A DNA stretch of 64,000 bases from Talinum fruticosum (lineage: Eukaryota > Streptophyta > Magnoliopsida > Caryophyllales > Talinaceae): assembly GCA_021018815.1 (NCBI GenBank), contig JAITYX010000026.1:3968001-4032000 (forward strand), written 5' to 3'. The translations under genes and the position numbers were made by a program. Positions 33,897-44,702 of the stretch are shown piece by piece. The notes beneath the pieces are model-generated. The model was not told the origin of the DNA. It saw nothing but the letters and a program-made list of their open reading frames with translations, and did not search any database. Every line of letters begins with the position of its first letter. The first letter of the stretch is position 1.

Positions 33897-35392
33897 TGAA
33901 GACTCGGACTCTGAATGTATATCATTCCGAGTACTCTCAAGGACTCAAGTACAAACCTCATCCCTCCTAGGTTTTGATTTCAAGTCATTCGAATGTTATA
34001 GAAACTATTGCATATGTTTATATTTGATTCCGACTGACTCATAAATCACCCTCTTGTTCATCAACTCACACTGATGCTTCGAGTTACTTAGACACTACTC
34101 GGACTTATCGCTCGGACTTATCGCATGTTCAAATATTCTCTCTAACACTTTTAGTCTATTTTCTGACTTCATATTCTATGTTAAAGTGAATTACAGCGAT
34201 AATTCAACTTTCTAAGTCATGATGTTTGTTTGAAACATATTTGTCTAGATCCAAGTACTAATACTCCGATATTCTCTTTATAACTTGATCTTTTCTAAGA
34301 CTGACTCGGATGGAATTTGAGTATAATGAATAGTAGACTCAGAAAATTCTACTCTTCTAGGTCTCGAGATAATTATACACTTAATTATCTTAATTAAATT
34401 ATTATTTATGCCTAATCTTGGACCAAAGTATTTTATATTTTGAGAACCAAAATTTATTTACTTTTGCAGGTTATCTAAACAAGGCTATGCTTATTTTTAA
34501 ATTACAAAAGTAACCGGCTTCAAGTCGTCAATCACCGATAGACAAGGTTGTTATACTTCGAACCAGGCCCGGACATTGTGTCGGGGTTGTCCGTTTCAAA
34601 AGCTGGAAATCTTCAACGCTAAGCTTAGTGGTGGTTTCCACCCTACTTTTCGGACACCACCGAGTGTATTGGGATATCCGAAGGAGTCAAGAGCCGTTGT
34701 ACAACGTTCACATCTCAACGGATCTTTTCTAAGCGACTTCGGAAGAACCGTTACAACGGTCACAAAGGACTTCTATTCAGAAGATAATCACAACGGCTAA
34801 TATGGTTGGTCATCTATAAATAGAAGCCACTTTACAAGACTTGAAGATTGCTTGAACACATTGTTGAAATTATATCTCTTTGTATAATACTAATTCAATC
34901 TTTATCTTACAAGTCCTAGTCCGTACTTTATACTTTCGAGTTGTAAAGTCTTGTAATCAGTCACATACTCTTTCTTACTCTCCAAGTAAGGTCCCTTGAC
35001 TGAGCTGTAAGGCTTAACTCAGCTCGATTGTCCCTAGTCTGTAAAGGTTACCTTAGTTAGGAAGTACTAGATAAGATAAGGGAACTTTTGAGTCCAGGAA
35101 AACACTATTAGGAATTGTTTAAAAGGAGAAATTCGATTGAGTCAATCTATCGTATTTTGTGGATTCGGAATAGTGGATTTGACTTGGTGTTTGGATTAGC
35201 ACTGGCCGTGGTTTTCTACCCTAGGAGGGTTTCCACGTAAATCTAATTTCATACTTTTACGAGTCCAATCTAGACTCGGACTATTTTGATTATTCACTTT
35301 AAACTTTAACCCTTCCATTGTTTGAAAAATTCACTCATCACCCTATTCACCCCTCTAGAGGGTGACCAAGACTCTCTACGAGCAAACCTTCA
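33897..35392 (+). repeat. 5' LTR of copia B (1496 bp)
   Basis: TGAAGACTCGGACTC to GCAAACCTTCA. It has the U3 palindrome near 34425 (one arm mutated), a TATA box at 34815 and twin hairpins near 34998-35060. The primer site follows two bases downstream. Confidence 0.95.
34815..34823 (+). promoter_or_regulatory. 5' LTR promoter TATA box, copia B
   Basis: TATAAATAG followed by AAGCCACTTTACAAG; conserved in the family LTRs. It would drive the genomic RNA. Confidence 0.75.
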
Positions 35393-35394
35393 AT

Positions 35395-35406
35395 TGGTAT
35401 CGAGCC
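35395..35406 (+). other. primer binding site, copia B
   Basis: TGGTATCGAGCC, two bases after the LTR. It equals the initiator-Met tRNA site TGGTATCAGAGCC except that CAGAG reads CGAG. Element D has the identical variant, which may be a sequencing artefact. Confidence 0.8.
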
Positions 35407-35451
35407 TACCCTTTCGGAAAAGATCTAACAATCCAAAGGTCTAAAGATCAA

Positions 35452-36520
35452 ATGGCTCGGAACAACTCTCGATGAAAGAAGACCTTCCAGCGAGATCACC
35501 AAAGTTGAAAGGATAAAATTTCATGCACTTGGAAGAAACTCATGGAATGCTTTCTATTGTATGACAATGAAGATGTGTGGAAGATCATACAAGAAGGCAA
35601 TTACATTCCAATGAAGATGAAAGATACAAGACCTGTGCCTAAAGCAAAGTTCGAGTGCACCGTTGAAGAGGCATTAAAGTTCACAAAGAACTTTAAAGCA
35701 ATAAACATTCGATGTGTGCCATCGGCTTAGAAGAATACAACAGAGTGTCGACCTATGACACAACAAAAGATGTGTGGGACACTCTTGTCAACACATGTGT
35801 AGGAACCAGCCAAGTAAGACAAGCGAAGATAAGCGAATATCTTCACAAATACGAGTTGTTCAAGATGGAGCTAGAAGAAAACATCACTCGGATGTTCATA
35901 TGCTTCATTAAGATTACAAATAATCTCAAATCTCTTGGTAGAAAGATATCCCATGAAGAAAAATGCAGAAAAATTCTTAGAAGTCTACCCAAGAGAAGAT
36001 GAGGTCCAAAGGTAACCGCCATTGAGGAAGTTCAGAACCTCTCACTATTAAAGCTAGACGAACTCATTGGGAAGCTACTCACTCATGAGATCCATCCGGA
36101 AGAAGAGGATGCCGAGGTCAACACTAAAAAGAATATTGCACTCGAAGGCCTCAAAAGTAAAGGAAAAAATCTTAGTTCCTCGGACTCGAAGAGGATCCCA
36201 TGGCACTTATCGCTCGAGGCTTCAAAAGAATGATGAAGCATAAGAGATGGGATAAAAGGCCAAGAGAAGAGTTCTACAAGAAAGACAAGAAGGATAGAAA
36301 AGGTAAACACTTCTCCCCTTCAAAGTTATCTTTAACTAAGAACTCTAGATGTTTTGAATGTGGCAACAAAGATCACATAGTCAAAGACTGTCTAAGGAGA
36401 AAGAGGGACAGAAAGAAGAAGAAGCGTATGATGCCCACATGGAGTGATGAAGATTCATTTGAAGAAGATGAGGATTCATGCGACTCAAAGTGTCTCGATG
36501 GCACTATCAAACTAAGCTGA
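35452..36520 (+). pseudogene. copia B gag (UBN2-type capsid, zinc knuckle)
   Basis: Start 'MARNNS', similar to 'MAREQW' in D. The capsid domain is of the copia UBN2 type: 'VWKIIQEGNYIPMK', 'EYNRVSTYDTTKDVWDTLVN', 'QVRQAKISEYLHKYELFKM', 'ENITRMFICFIKITNNLKSL' and 'RKILRSLPKR'. A basic stretch precedes a CCHC zinc knuckle, 'CFECGNKDHIVKDC' (36350-36391), with all four ligands kept. An acidic tail follows. Frameshifts near 35730 and 36000 break it. The product would form virus-like particles and bind genomic RNA. Confidence 0.9.
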
Positions 36521-37254
36521 ATCCGAGTCGGACTCGACAACTCGGATAATGAGGAGACGAATCCTCATGAGGTAATTGAATATTTCCTCAACTTTTCCAA
36601 AGTTGATTTAGCTAAATATATTTACACTTTGGAAGAAAAGTCCAATTCTGATTATTCACAATACAAAGAACAAGTTGAGTCTCTTACCTACGAGAGCATT
36701 GGTTTGAAAAACGAATTGGAAAATCTAAGACTTACTTGTAAGAGAACTCAAGACTAGTACTCAAGCTAATGAGACTGAGTCCGAGTCACTTAGAAGAGAA
36801 AATGAGTATCCGAAATAAAAGCTTAATGAGTTTCAAGAACTTGTTTTAAAGTTTACTCAAGGTCGAAAAACCTTGACATGCTCTTAGGTTCTCAATGTGT
36901 CTCCTTCGGGAAAGAAGGACTTGGTTCTAACAAAGAGGAGGAATCTAATTCCTACTCAAATCTTTTCAAAAAGGATTCCAGAACTATAAAGTTTAGAAAG
37001 GTTGAGAAAGGTCCCATTCATAAGAATGAAAGGAGGACTGAGCCCGGACCAGCTTACGAGGAGAAAGCCTTCTCCACTGTTTATAAAAGAAAAGATTTTC
37101 AAAAGAAAGAGACACAAACTCGGTCCTCAAAAAGGAAGACTCGAATCGGACCAAACCCAAAGTTATTCAAATCTGGGTTCCCAGAGTCTACTTCCTCGAA
37201 AAGGACCACGGTAAAGGGAGTTACTGGGTTCATTAGAGGAAGTGAGAAAGGTTA
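36521..37254 (+). pseudogene. copia B gag-pol linker
   Basis: Lys/Glu/Ser-rich and partly coiled-coil-like, without known motif. One intact stretch runs 36878-37255. It matches 1-780 in A and 61611-62400 in D. Confidence 0.65.
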
Positions 37255-37518
37255 GTGTGTTTCGACTTACAGGTAACTCGAGAAAAGACAAAAGGGCATT
37301 GGTACCTAGACGGTGGATGCTCACGCCACATGTCGGGAGATTCAAGACTCTTTTCCGAGTTAGAAGATTACAAGGGAGGCAAAGTCACTTTTGGAGATGA
37401 TAGCAAGGGCAAGATAGTTGGATTAGGCAAGATTGGAAAAGGAGACAATCTGGTTGGCCCGATCTACCTTGTCAAGGAATTAAAGTACAATCTACTCGAG
37501 CATCTCTCAATTATGTGA
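37255..37518 (+). pseudogene. copia B aspartic protease
   Basis: 'HWYLDGGCSRHMSGDSRLF' is the copia protease active-site region; the usual LDSGCSRHM reads LDGGCSRHM, so D-S-G became D-G-G. 'VTFGDDSKGKIVGLGKIGKG' and 'IYLVKELKYNLLEHLS' follow. The ORF is open for 87 codons and ends at a TGA before integrase. Confidence 0.85.
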
Positions 37519-37948
37519 CAAAGGATAAGAGGTAAGATTCACTCGGACCAATTGCTATATTTTTGATACAACTACCAAGGAAACTAAGCTATCGGGTAAG
37601 AGATCGAGGTAATACCTACACTATTCCTCTTTTTGATCCAAACCAGAACTTATCGTGTTTAAAAGTTTTTCTGCATGATGATTCTTGGACATGGCATCGT
37701 AGACTAGGTCATGTTAGCATGCACACCATTAAAAAACTTGCATCTCATAGTTTAGTTAGAGGATTGCCTAACTGTGCATTTAAGAAAGACAAAATCATGA
37801 AGCATGCAGAAAAGGGAAACAAGTCGAGATCATCTTTCAAATCTCTCAAAATTGTTTCCACATCCAAAATTCTTAAAATATAGCATATGGATTTATGTGG
37901 TGAAATTCCTGTAAAGAGTCTCGGAGGTAAATCATATGTACTTGTTAT
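37519..37948 (+). pseudogene. copia B integrase, first part
   Basis: Zinc-finger domain: 'DDSWTWHRRLGHVSMHTIKKL' with both His, but the following Cys pair is lost ('KIMKHAEKG' for CKAC-type). It ends at the start of the catalytic core ('SLGGKSYVLVI'), where a solo LTR interrupts it. Confidence 0.85.
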
Positions 37949-39470
37949 TGAAGGTTTTCTCTTGGAGAGACTTAGTCACCCTAGAGGGGAGGTGAATAGG
38001 GTGATGAGGAAATTTAAACAAAAGCTGGAAGATTAAATTCTAAAACTAACTTTGAAATAGTCCGAGTCTAGATTGAACTCGGAAAAGTGTTAACCGAGAA
38101 AATACATTGAAATCCTCCTGGGCCAGAAAACCACGGTTAGTGCTAATCCAAGAACCAAGTCAAATCCACTATTTTGAATCGACAAAATACAGTAGAAAGA
38201 CTCAACTAGAATTGCTCCCTTAGACAATTCCTTACAAGAGTTTCCTAGACTCGAAGTTCCCTTATCCGATCTAGTACTTCTTAACTCAGGTAACCTTTAC
38301 GAGTTAGGGACAACTAAGCTGAGTTAACCCTTATAGCTCGGTCAAGGGACCTTACTCATAAAGTAAGAATAAGTGTTTGTGACTGGTTATAAGACCTTAC
38401 AACTCAGAAATATGTTAAGTACAGAGTTGGAGTTGTAAGTAGAAGATTCAATGAGAATTATACAGAGAGATAATTTTAGCAATAAGTTCAGCTATCTCCT
38501 TGCTTGTGAAGTGGCTTCTATTTATAGATATCCAGGCAGATTAACCATTTTTTTACTATCTTTTGATTAGAAGTCCTTTGTGACTGTTGCAATGGTTTTT
38601 CTTAGTGACTAAAAAATATCCTTTGAGGTGTGAACGTTGAGCAACGGCTCTTGACTCCTTTGGATGTTCCAATCTACTGGTGGTGTTTGAAAAGTAAGCT
38701 AGAAACCACCGTTGAGCTTGGCGTTGCAGATTTTGAGTTTTGGAAACAGACAACCACGACACGATGTCCGGGTCTTAGTCGAAGTAGAAAAAGCCTTGTC
38801 TGCTTGGTGATTTGACATCTTAAAGCGAGGTTACTTTTGTAATTCAAAAGTGGGACAACCTCGTTTGAATAACCTATAAAAGTAAATCAATTTGGTTCTC
38901 AAAGTATAAAATACTTTGGTATAAGATTAGACACGAGATAATAATTTAATTAAGATAATTAAGTGCTTAATTATCCGAGTCTGAAAGAGTGGAATTTTTT
39001 GAGTCTAACATCCATTATACTTAAATTCCATATGAGCCAGTCTAGAAGTAAAACAAGTCTGATAGAGAAAATCGAGTAATGAAACTTGATCTAGAGAAGC
39101 ACAGTTCAAAAGAAACATGCTGACTTAAAAGGATGAATTAACACTGTAACTCAATCAAATTTAGATTACAAAGTCGGACTCGAGTTTATGCACGTTAGAG
39201 CAAATATTTGAAGATGCAAAAAGTTTAAGAGTTGTTTGAGTGACTCGGAACTATGTGTGAAAGCATAAGCAAGAGTGCGCTTTACGAGTCGGTTAGAATC
39301 AAGTGAAAACATATGCAATAGTTTACGTAACACTCGAAAAGATTCTAAATCACTCGGAAAAGTTTCTAAAGCATTTAGAATGACTAGTAATCAAAACTTA
39401 CAAGAGATGAAGTCTGTACTGATTCCTTGATGGTACTCAACATGATATATTTGCAAAGTCCGAGTCTTTA
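37949..39470 (-). repeat. solo copia LTR inserted in integrase of copia B (1522 bp)
   Basis: Reverse orientation: plus-strand TGAAGGTTTTCTCTTGGAGAG to CCGAGTCTTTA. Perfect duplications GTTAT flank it at 37944-37948 and 39471-39475; joining them restores the integrase motif. It has a reversed TATA box near 38520 and palindrome near 38910. No internal sequence remains. Confidence 0.95.
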
Positions 39471-40160
39471 GTTATTGTTGATGATTATTCATGATTTACA
39501 TAGGTTTGTTTTCTTAAGCACAAAAATGAAGTTTTCAAAGAGTTCAGCAAACTCTGCGAGAAAATTCAAGTTGAGTCTCGGACTCGGATCGGAAGGATTT
39601 GAACTGACCATGGAAGGGAGTTCGATTACTCAAAATTTGCAGAGTTCTATGATAAGAATGGTATGTCCTACAACTTCTAAGCACCAAGAACTTCTCAATA
39701 GAATGGAGTAGTGGAGAGAAAGAACCGAACTCTTGAAGAAATAGGAAGGACAATGATGATTGAACATGATCTACCTTGTTATTTCTAGGCTGAGGCGAGT
39801 CAATACAGACAAATTACACTATGAACGAGATGTCTCATCGGACCCATCCTGAATAAAACTCCATACGAGCTCTACAAAGGGAAGAAGCCCAACATTTCAT
39901 ACTTCAAACCCTTTGGATGTAAGTGTTATGTTCACAATAATGGTAAGGATCACCTGACCAAGTTTGATGCTCGGTCGAGATGAAGGTATCTTTCTTGGTT
40001 ATTCATGTCATAGTAAAGCATATAGCATTTTCAATAAAGGAACTAATAAAGTGGAAGAAAGCATCCACGTTGTTTTTGATGAGATTGATCGGGGAAAACC
40101 AAGTGAGTCAAATTTCTCGGACCTAAAGATTAGTAGAGATGATGATCTTGTTGAAGATAA
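39471..40160 (+). pseudogene. copia B integrase, second part
   Basis: Resumes with 'VIVDDYS', 'FLKHKNEVFKEF', 'TDHGREFDYSKFAEF' and 'VVERKNRTLEEIGRTM' (Glu region near 39715), then the C-terminal domain with 'NPFGCKCYV' and 'DEGIFLGYSCHSKAY'. Stops include TAA for Tyr or Gln codons near 39680-39700, and one frameshift occurs at 39975. Confidence 0.85.
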
Positions 40161-41268
40161 GATTAGATAGAGTTAAGGGAAAGCAACTCAGAATGAGATC
40201 TGGTGAACTAGTGAACAGGTAGAGCATTCAATTATGCTTCGAGTCACCCACTCGAAAACATCCTATCCGACATCAACGAGTGGGGTAAGAACTCGTTCTT
40301 CTTTGCATAATCTATGTGCATTCACTGAATTCATTTCATTAACTGAACCAAGAAATGCAGTAGAGGCCCTAAATGAACCTGAATGGGTAGAGGCCATGCA
40401 AGAGGAACTTAATCAATTCCAAAGAAACCAAGTTTGGACTTTGACCAAATGATCTTTTGACCACCCAGTCATAGGTACCAAATGGGTTTTCAAGAACAAA
40501 GCTGGATGAAGGTGGGTTGGTAATCAGAAATAAGGCTAGACTTGTGGCCCAAGGTTATAACCAAGAGGAAGGAATTGATTGTGGGGAAACCTTTGCACTA
40601 GTTGCTAGGATTAAAGCAATTAGAATCCTATTGGCATTTGCATCAAGCATGAACATTAAATTGTATCAAATGGATGTCAAATGTGCTTTTCTTAATGGTT
40701 TCATTCAAGAGGAAGTCTATGTTGAGCAACCCCTAGATTTGAAAACTCAGAATTTCCAAATCATGTTTTCAAGGTGCAAAAAGCTCTTTATGGTCTTAAA
40801 CAAGCTCCCGGAGCTTGGTATGAAAGACTGAGCAACTTCTTGGTTGAAAATGATTTGAAAAGAGGTCAGATTGACAAAGCTGTCTTCATAAAAATCAAGG
40901 GGAAAGATTTTCTTATTGCTCGGATCTATGTCGATGACATAATTTTTGGAGCTACTAATGAAAATCTCTATCAAGATTTTCGGAGTTAACGAGACAGGAA
41001 TTCCAAATGAGCATGACGGGAGAACTTAATTTCTTCCTTGGTTCAAACAAGACAAAGATGGCATCTATGTCCATCAATCAAAGTATACGAAGGAGTTGCT
41101 AAAGAAATACAAACTCCAAGTTGCAAAACATGCAGCAACACCAATAAGTAGTAGCATAAAGCTGGACTCGGACAAAAAAGGTAAAGCGAGTAGATCGAAA
41201 CTCTATCAAGGTATGATTGGATCTTTGCTATATCTTACTTCCAATAGGCCGGACATAATGTTTAGTGT
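40161..41268 (+). pseudogene. copia B reverse transcriptase
   Basis: Copia RT in order: 'EPEWVEAMQEELNQFQRNQVW', 'GTKWVFKNK', 'NKARLVAQGYNQEEGID', 'YQMDVKCAFLNGFIQEEVYV' (first Asp), 'KALYGLKQAPGAWYERL', 'RIYVDDIIFGATNENL' (YVDD near 40925), 'GELNFFLG' and 'YQGMIGSLLYLTSNRPDIMF'. The wording is that of the Sirevirus group. It would synthesise cDNA in the particle. Broken by several indels and a stop at 40450. Confidence 0.92.
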
Positions 41269-41860
41269 ATGTCTTGTGTAAGATTTCAAGTTAATCCAAA
41301 AGAATCACATCTCACTGCGGTGAAGAGAATCTTTAGATATCTTGCGGGGACTCGGAACCTAGGTCTATGGTTCTCAAGAGACTCAGAATTGACCCACACT
41401 TGGATACTCGAGACGCCGATTATGCTTGGATACAAGGTTGATAGAAAGAGCACCTCCATAGCCTTCCAGTTTCGGGTCCATCCCTTATATCTTGGCACTC
41501 AAAGAAGCAGAACTCGGTTGCTCTACCAATTGCTTGAAGCTGAGTATAGTGCAGCTGAAGCATGCTTGTGCTCATATTCTATGGATCAAGCAACACTTGA
41601 GAGATCTTGGACTATCATTCAAATCGGTTCCAATCAAGTGTGATAAGTAGAGTGCAATAAGCATTACTAAGAATCCAGTTTAGCACTCAAAGACAAAGTA
41701 TATTGAGGTCAAGTATCATTTTCTAAGAGACCACTCTGAGAAAGGTGATATTGAACTTGAATTCATTCCTACCAAACTTCAACTAGCTGATATCTTTACT
41801 AAGCCACTTAGTGAGAATTAGTTTTGCTTTATTAGGAATGAACTTGGCTATTTTATGTGA
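41269..41860 (+). pseudogene. copia B RNase H and pol end
   Basis: 'VKRIFRYLAGTRNLGLWF', 'YKVDRKSTS', 'EAEYSAAEACL', 'KTKYIEV' and 'ADIFTKPLS' mark the copia RNase H. Three frame changes occur between 41390 and 41660, and one TAG replaces the 'CDNQSA' region. The pol stop lies near 41858. Confidence 0.85.
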
Positions 41861-42247
41861 ATTTATCTTGCATGATTATGTGTTATATGTTGTCCTCTCT
41901 TTGTCTTAATAACAACTAGTTTAGCTGACCCAGTGATACCAAGCTATGAGTTATTACTTGTTTGCGGTTTCGAGTCACTCGAAACTTTACTGAAGTCCGA
42001 CTTAGGATTTGAGAAAATTGGACATCAAACTTCTGAAATCATCTCTAGATTAGTGGAGAATTTCAGAAATCTTTTTAAAAATTTTCTCTTTTTGCTCTCT
42101 CTCTCGCGTGTATTAATCGAGAGAACTAGGAGTTAGAAGACAAACACTTGGAATTCTAATCGTTGGAGAGCGGAACAGTCACACCGGTTTGAGGCAACCG
42201 TTGGAGAGTTGGGTTAGAACAGATACTTGAAGGACATTTTCTTTCTC

Positions 42248-42256
42248 TATATATAG
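42248..42256 (+). promoter_or_regulatory. internal TATA box upstream of ORF3, copia B
   Basis: TATATATAG after 'CTTTCTC', 265 bp before the ORF3 ATG. Downstream 'CATTTTCCTTCATTTCG' matches element D. Confidence 0.55.
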
Positions 42257-42386
42257 CATTCATTTTCCTTCATTTCGCTACTTTACTATGTACTCACTCA
42301 CACTCTCGCATACTAGCTCTCAAGCAAGTTCGAGTATTTTCAAAGAGCAAACCTTCGAGTCTTAAGCAAGCAACAAAACTTCTCAA

Positions 42387-42407
42387 GTAAGCTAACCTTA
42401 AGCTCTC

Positions 42408-42460
<53 letters not shown>

Positions 42461-42487
42461 TGAGCTAACTCGTCGTCTTCTCAAAAG
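42387..42487 (+). other. candidate leader intron of ORF3, copia B (101 bp)
   Basis: GTAAGC at 42387, a polypyrimidine tract, AAAAG at 42483-42487, then TTCACAC and the ORF3 ATG 33 nt later. It is homologous to the candidates in A and D. Confidence 0.4.
42412..42457 (+). repeat. (TC)n microsatellite, 46 bp
   Basis: An unbroken CT run inside the candidate intron. It is an expansion of the pyrimidine tract found there in the other copies. Confidence 0.95.
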
Positions 42488-42520
42488 TTCACACTCTTTT
42501 CTTTTAAAAATTCCCTAACT

Positions 42521-44145
42521 ATGCCGAAAACGAGGTTCCGCTCAGATTTTCTTGGTTCGGCAACCAAGAAACCTTGATCCAAAAGTCAAGAGGGTCTTTC
42601 TAACCCCTCTAAAATCATTGTCGCCTAACACCTGACGTTGGATGACAAATTCTTCCCAACCATAAAATTCTCGTGGTTGAACCACATCAAAACCACAGGG
42701 TTATACAATTTCTTCTGTTTCAGCGATTTTATCTACTTAGAACTCCTGGTTGAGTTCTATTCCAATCTTTCTAGCTCGACGGGATCCTCACCTCCAGAGT
42801 TCGCAATGTGGTGGTTCACATCAATGTCTTTCTCCTCCACCACGCTTATTCGAAGTTTCATCACTTTTCCTCAACGAGAACCCTATCCCCTTCAATGAGG
42901 TTGCTGATGAATTCTTTGAGAAATATGCCCAAGAAATCCACGAGTCGCACAAAAACTTCTTAGTGACTCGAGATGAAGATAGAGGCACATCTTCTTTGTT
43001 TCCTGCTGATGAGAACCTTCTTCTCTTGACACTCTAGCAAAGAGAATCCAAATTCCAAGATTCTTAAGGCTTTGTTTGACATACTCGAGGGCTACGATGT
43101 AGACCTCTTCCTCGCAATCATCGACCAAATGGCCTCTATACCAGCTCGGACCAAGAAATCCACCTCTCGTCCTTTCGGGGCCCTCCTCACCTTCATCTTT
43201 AAACAGTTCAAGGTCCTGCTCCCTCGGATCCTAACGAGGTTTCGAGGCTGCCATAGTGGTTGGCGAAAAGAGCTTCTTGGCTACGGATACCAGGAAACCC
43301 AACTAGGTGTCCGGGTCCATAGCTCAAAGCCGAGGCAACCATCTCCTCCGCTTCGGACTCGAGACTCCTCTCTCTCTTCCTCCTCCACCTGGTGGTGCTT
43401 GCACCTCAGGTCCCCCTCCTCAAACCACTATCACTTTATCTACCATAATGATAGATAAGGTCTCCTCCGTGTCCTCGAAATCAAGGATAGTCTCCGGTCA
43501 TTCAATACTATCCTTCGATCTATGACCATTAACCAAAAAACAGCCTAATCTTAAATCCGAGAGCGGCAGGATGTGCTCCTTGAGATGAAGGCTCTGGTTA
43601 AGGAGCAGGAGGAACCGATCGAGCTCCTTAAAGAACAACGCTCCAAAGCGGCTCAGGACCTAGACAGCTCGGAAACATCCGAAGAGTCCTTGAGCCACTG
43701 CCAAATCTCCATCCGGAGAGGCAGTGAAGAAGAAGAGGAGGTTGCGGTTGAAGCAACTCCTTCCGAGGAGAAGGAGGAAGGCGAGAAGGAAGAAGAAGAG
43801 AAGGAGGAAGAAAAAGGAGAAAAGGGAGAAGCCGAGGGACAAGGTGCTCCTGCCCTCAACCGGAACCGATTAGCTCGGAGAGCGATCCGAGTGACTCGGA
43901 AGACCTGCTGACGCCGGTCGGTCGGCAGCTATCAAACCGAGAGGAAGCACCATACTCCATTGAATTTCAAGAGGATGAACCCGTGGATGACCTTGTTCGG
44001 GTCGGCCGCTCGGAGCTGAGCCCATTCTAGAGATCCTAGTGCTGCCCGCGGCCGGATCTTCAACGTCTTCACGTTTGTACTCGGTGAAGGCGCACTGCAC
44101 ATTCATTCGCTTCAACTCGAGACGGCTCCTACTCCACCATCTTAG
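42521..44145 (+). pseudogene. copia B third ORF, frameshifted
   Basis: Start 'MPKTRFRSDF', stop TAG after 'PPS' (44143-44145). Shared blocks: 'LDDKFFPTIKFSW' and 'NPIPFNEVADEFFEKYAQE' (~42886-42945), 'ILKALFDILEGYDVDLF' (~43055) and 'PFGALLTFIFKQFKVLLP'. A coiled-coil/charged region follows ('EMKALVKEQEEPIELLKEQR', ~43582-43640) with a long Glu/Lys run to 43840. No signal peptide or membrane span is evident. Codon structure is kept in blocks, which supports a once-functional protein. The env label of comparable SIRE1 ORFs is by position only. Confidence 0.75.
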
Positions 44146-44689
44146 TTTTTAATTTTTTTTCTCTCTGTTTTCATTTTTTTCTGTCCGGACACAAATTGTA
44201 CCTACTTGATACATTCTTCCCCATTTTGTTGTTTTTTTTTTTCGAAAGGCAATAAGGAGAATATTTAGAAAATTTGTTCTCTTATTTAGGGGAGTTTCTC
44301 TCACCCTTTCCTGTGTATATATTTTCTATGTTTATGAATTAATGAAGTTTTTGAGTTCGTGAACATTGCATTGCTTCTTTCGGAGTTAACATATATTAGT
44401 GTATTTTGCTCCGATATATCAGCTCATCTATTTATCTTTGCTCCGATATAATTACTCATATTTTTCACCAAATGAGTTATCTGCGAGCAACATTCTAAGT
44501 CCGAATCACTTCATTTATTTCTCTGTGATATTTTTTACTCTAAGCTACGATACATTCATTGCTAAATGAGTAAGTATGAAAATTCTTGATTATTCAAGCT
44601 CGATACATTCTTTGCCGGATGGGTATGTATGAAAACTTTTGATTATTGCACAAACAAAGTTTCTATCCGAGTATGGAATGCATTTCATC
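44146..44689 (+). other. 3' untranslated region of copia B
   Basis: T-rich, noncoding. It includes 'CGAAAGGCAATAAGGAGA' near 44242 and 'TTTAGGGGAG' near 44285, conserved in A, C and D. Confidence 0.6.
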
Positions 44690-44702
44690 AAAAAGGGGAG
44701 AT
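44690..44702 (+). other. polypurine tract, copia B
   Basis: AAAAAGGGGAGAT directly before the 3' LTR. Confidence 0.9.

Larger units (their letters stand above)
41861..42520 (+). other. pol-ORF3 intergenic leader of copia B
   Basis: Noncoding 660 bp with TATA box, donor-like GTAAGC, a (TC) microsatellite and an AAAAG acceptor-like end, in the same order as A and D. Confidence 0.6.

Noticed and set aside
42412..42457. (TC)n run as a possible GAGA-type regulatory element
   Set aside because: The other copies have only a short mixed pyrimidine tract there; simple repeat expansion explains it.
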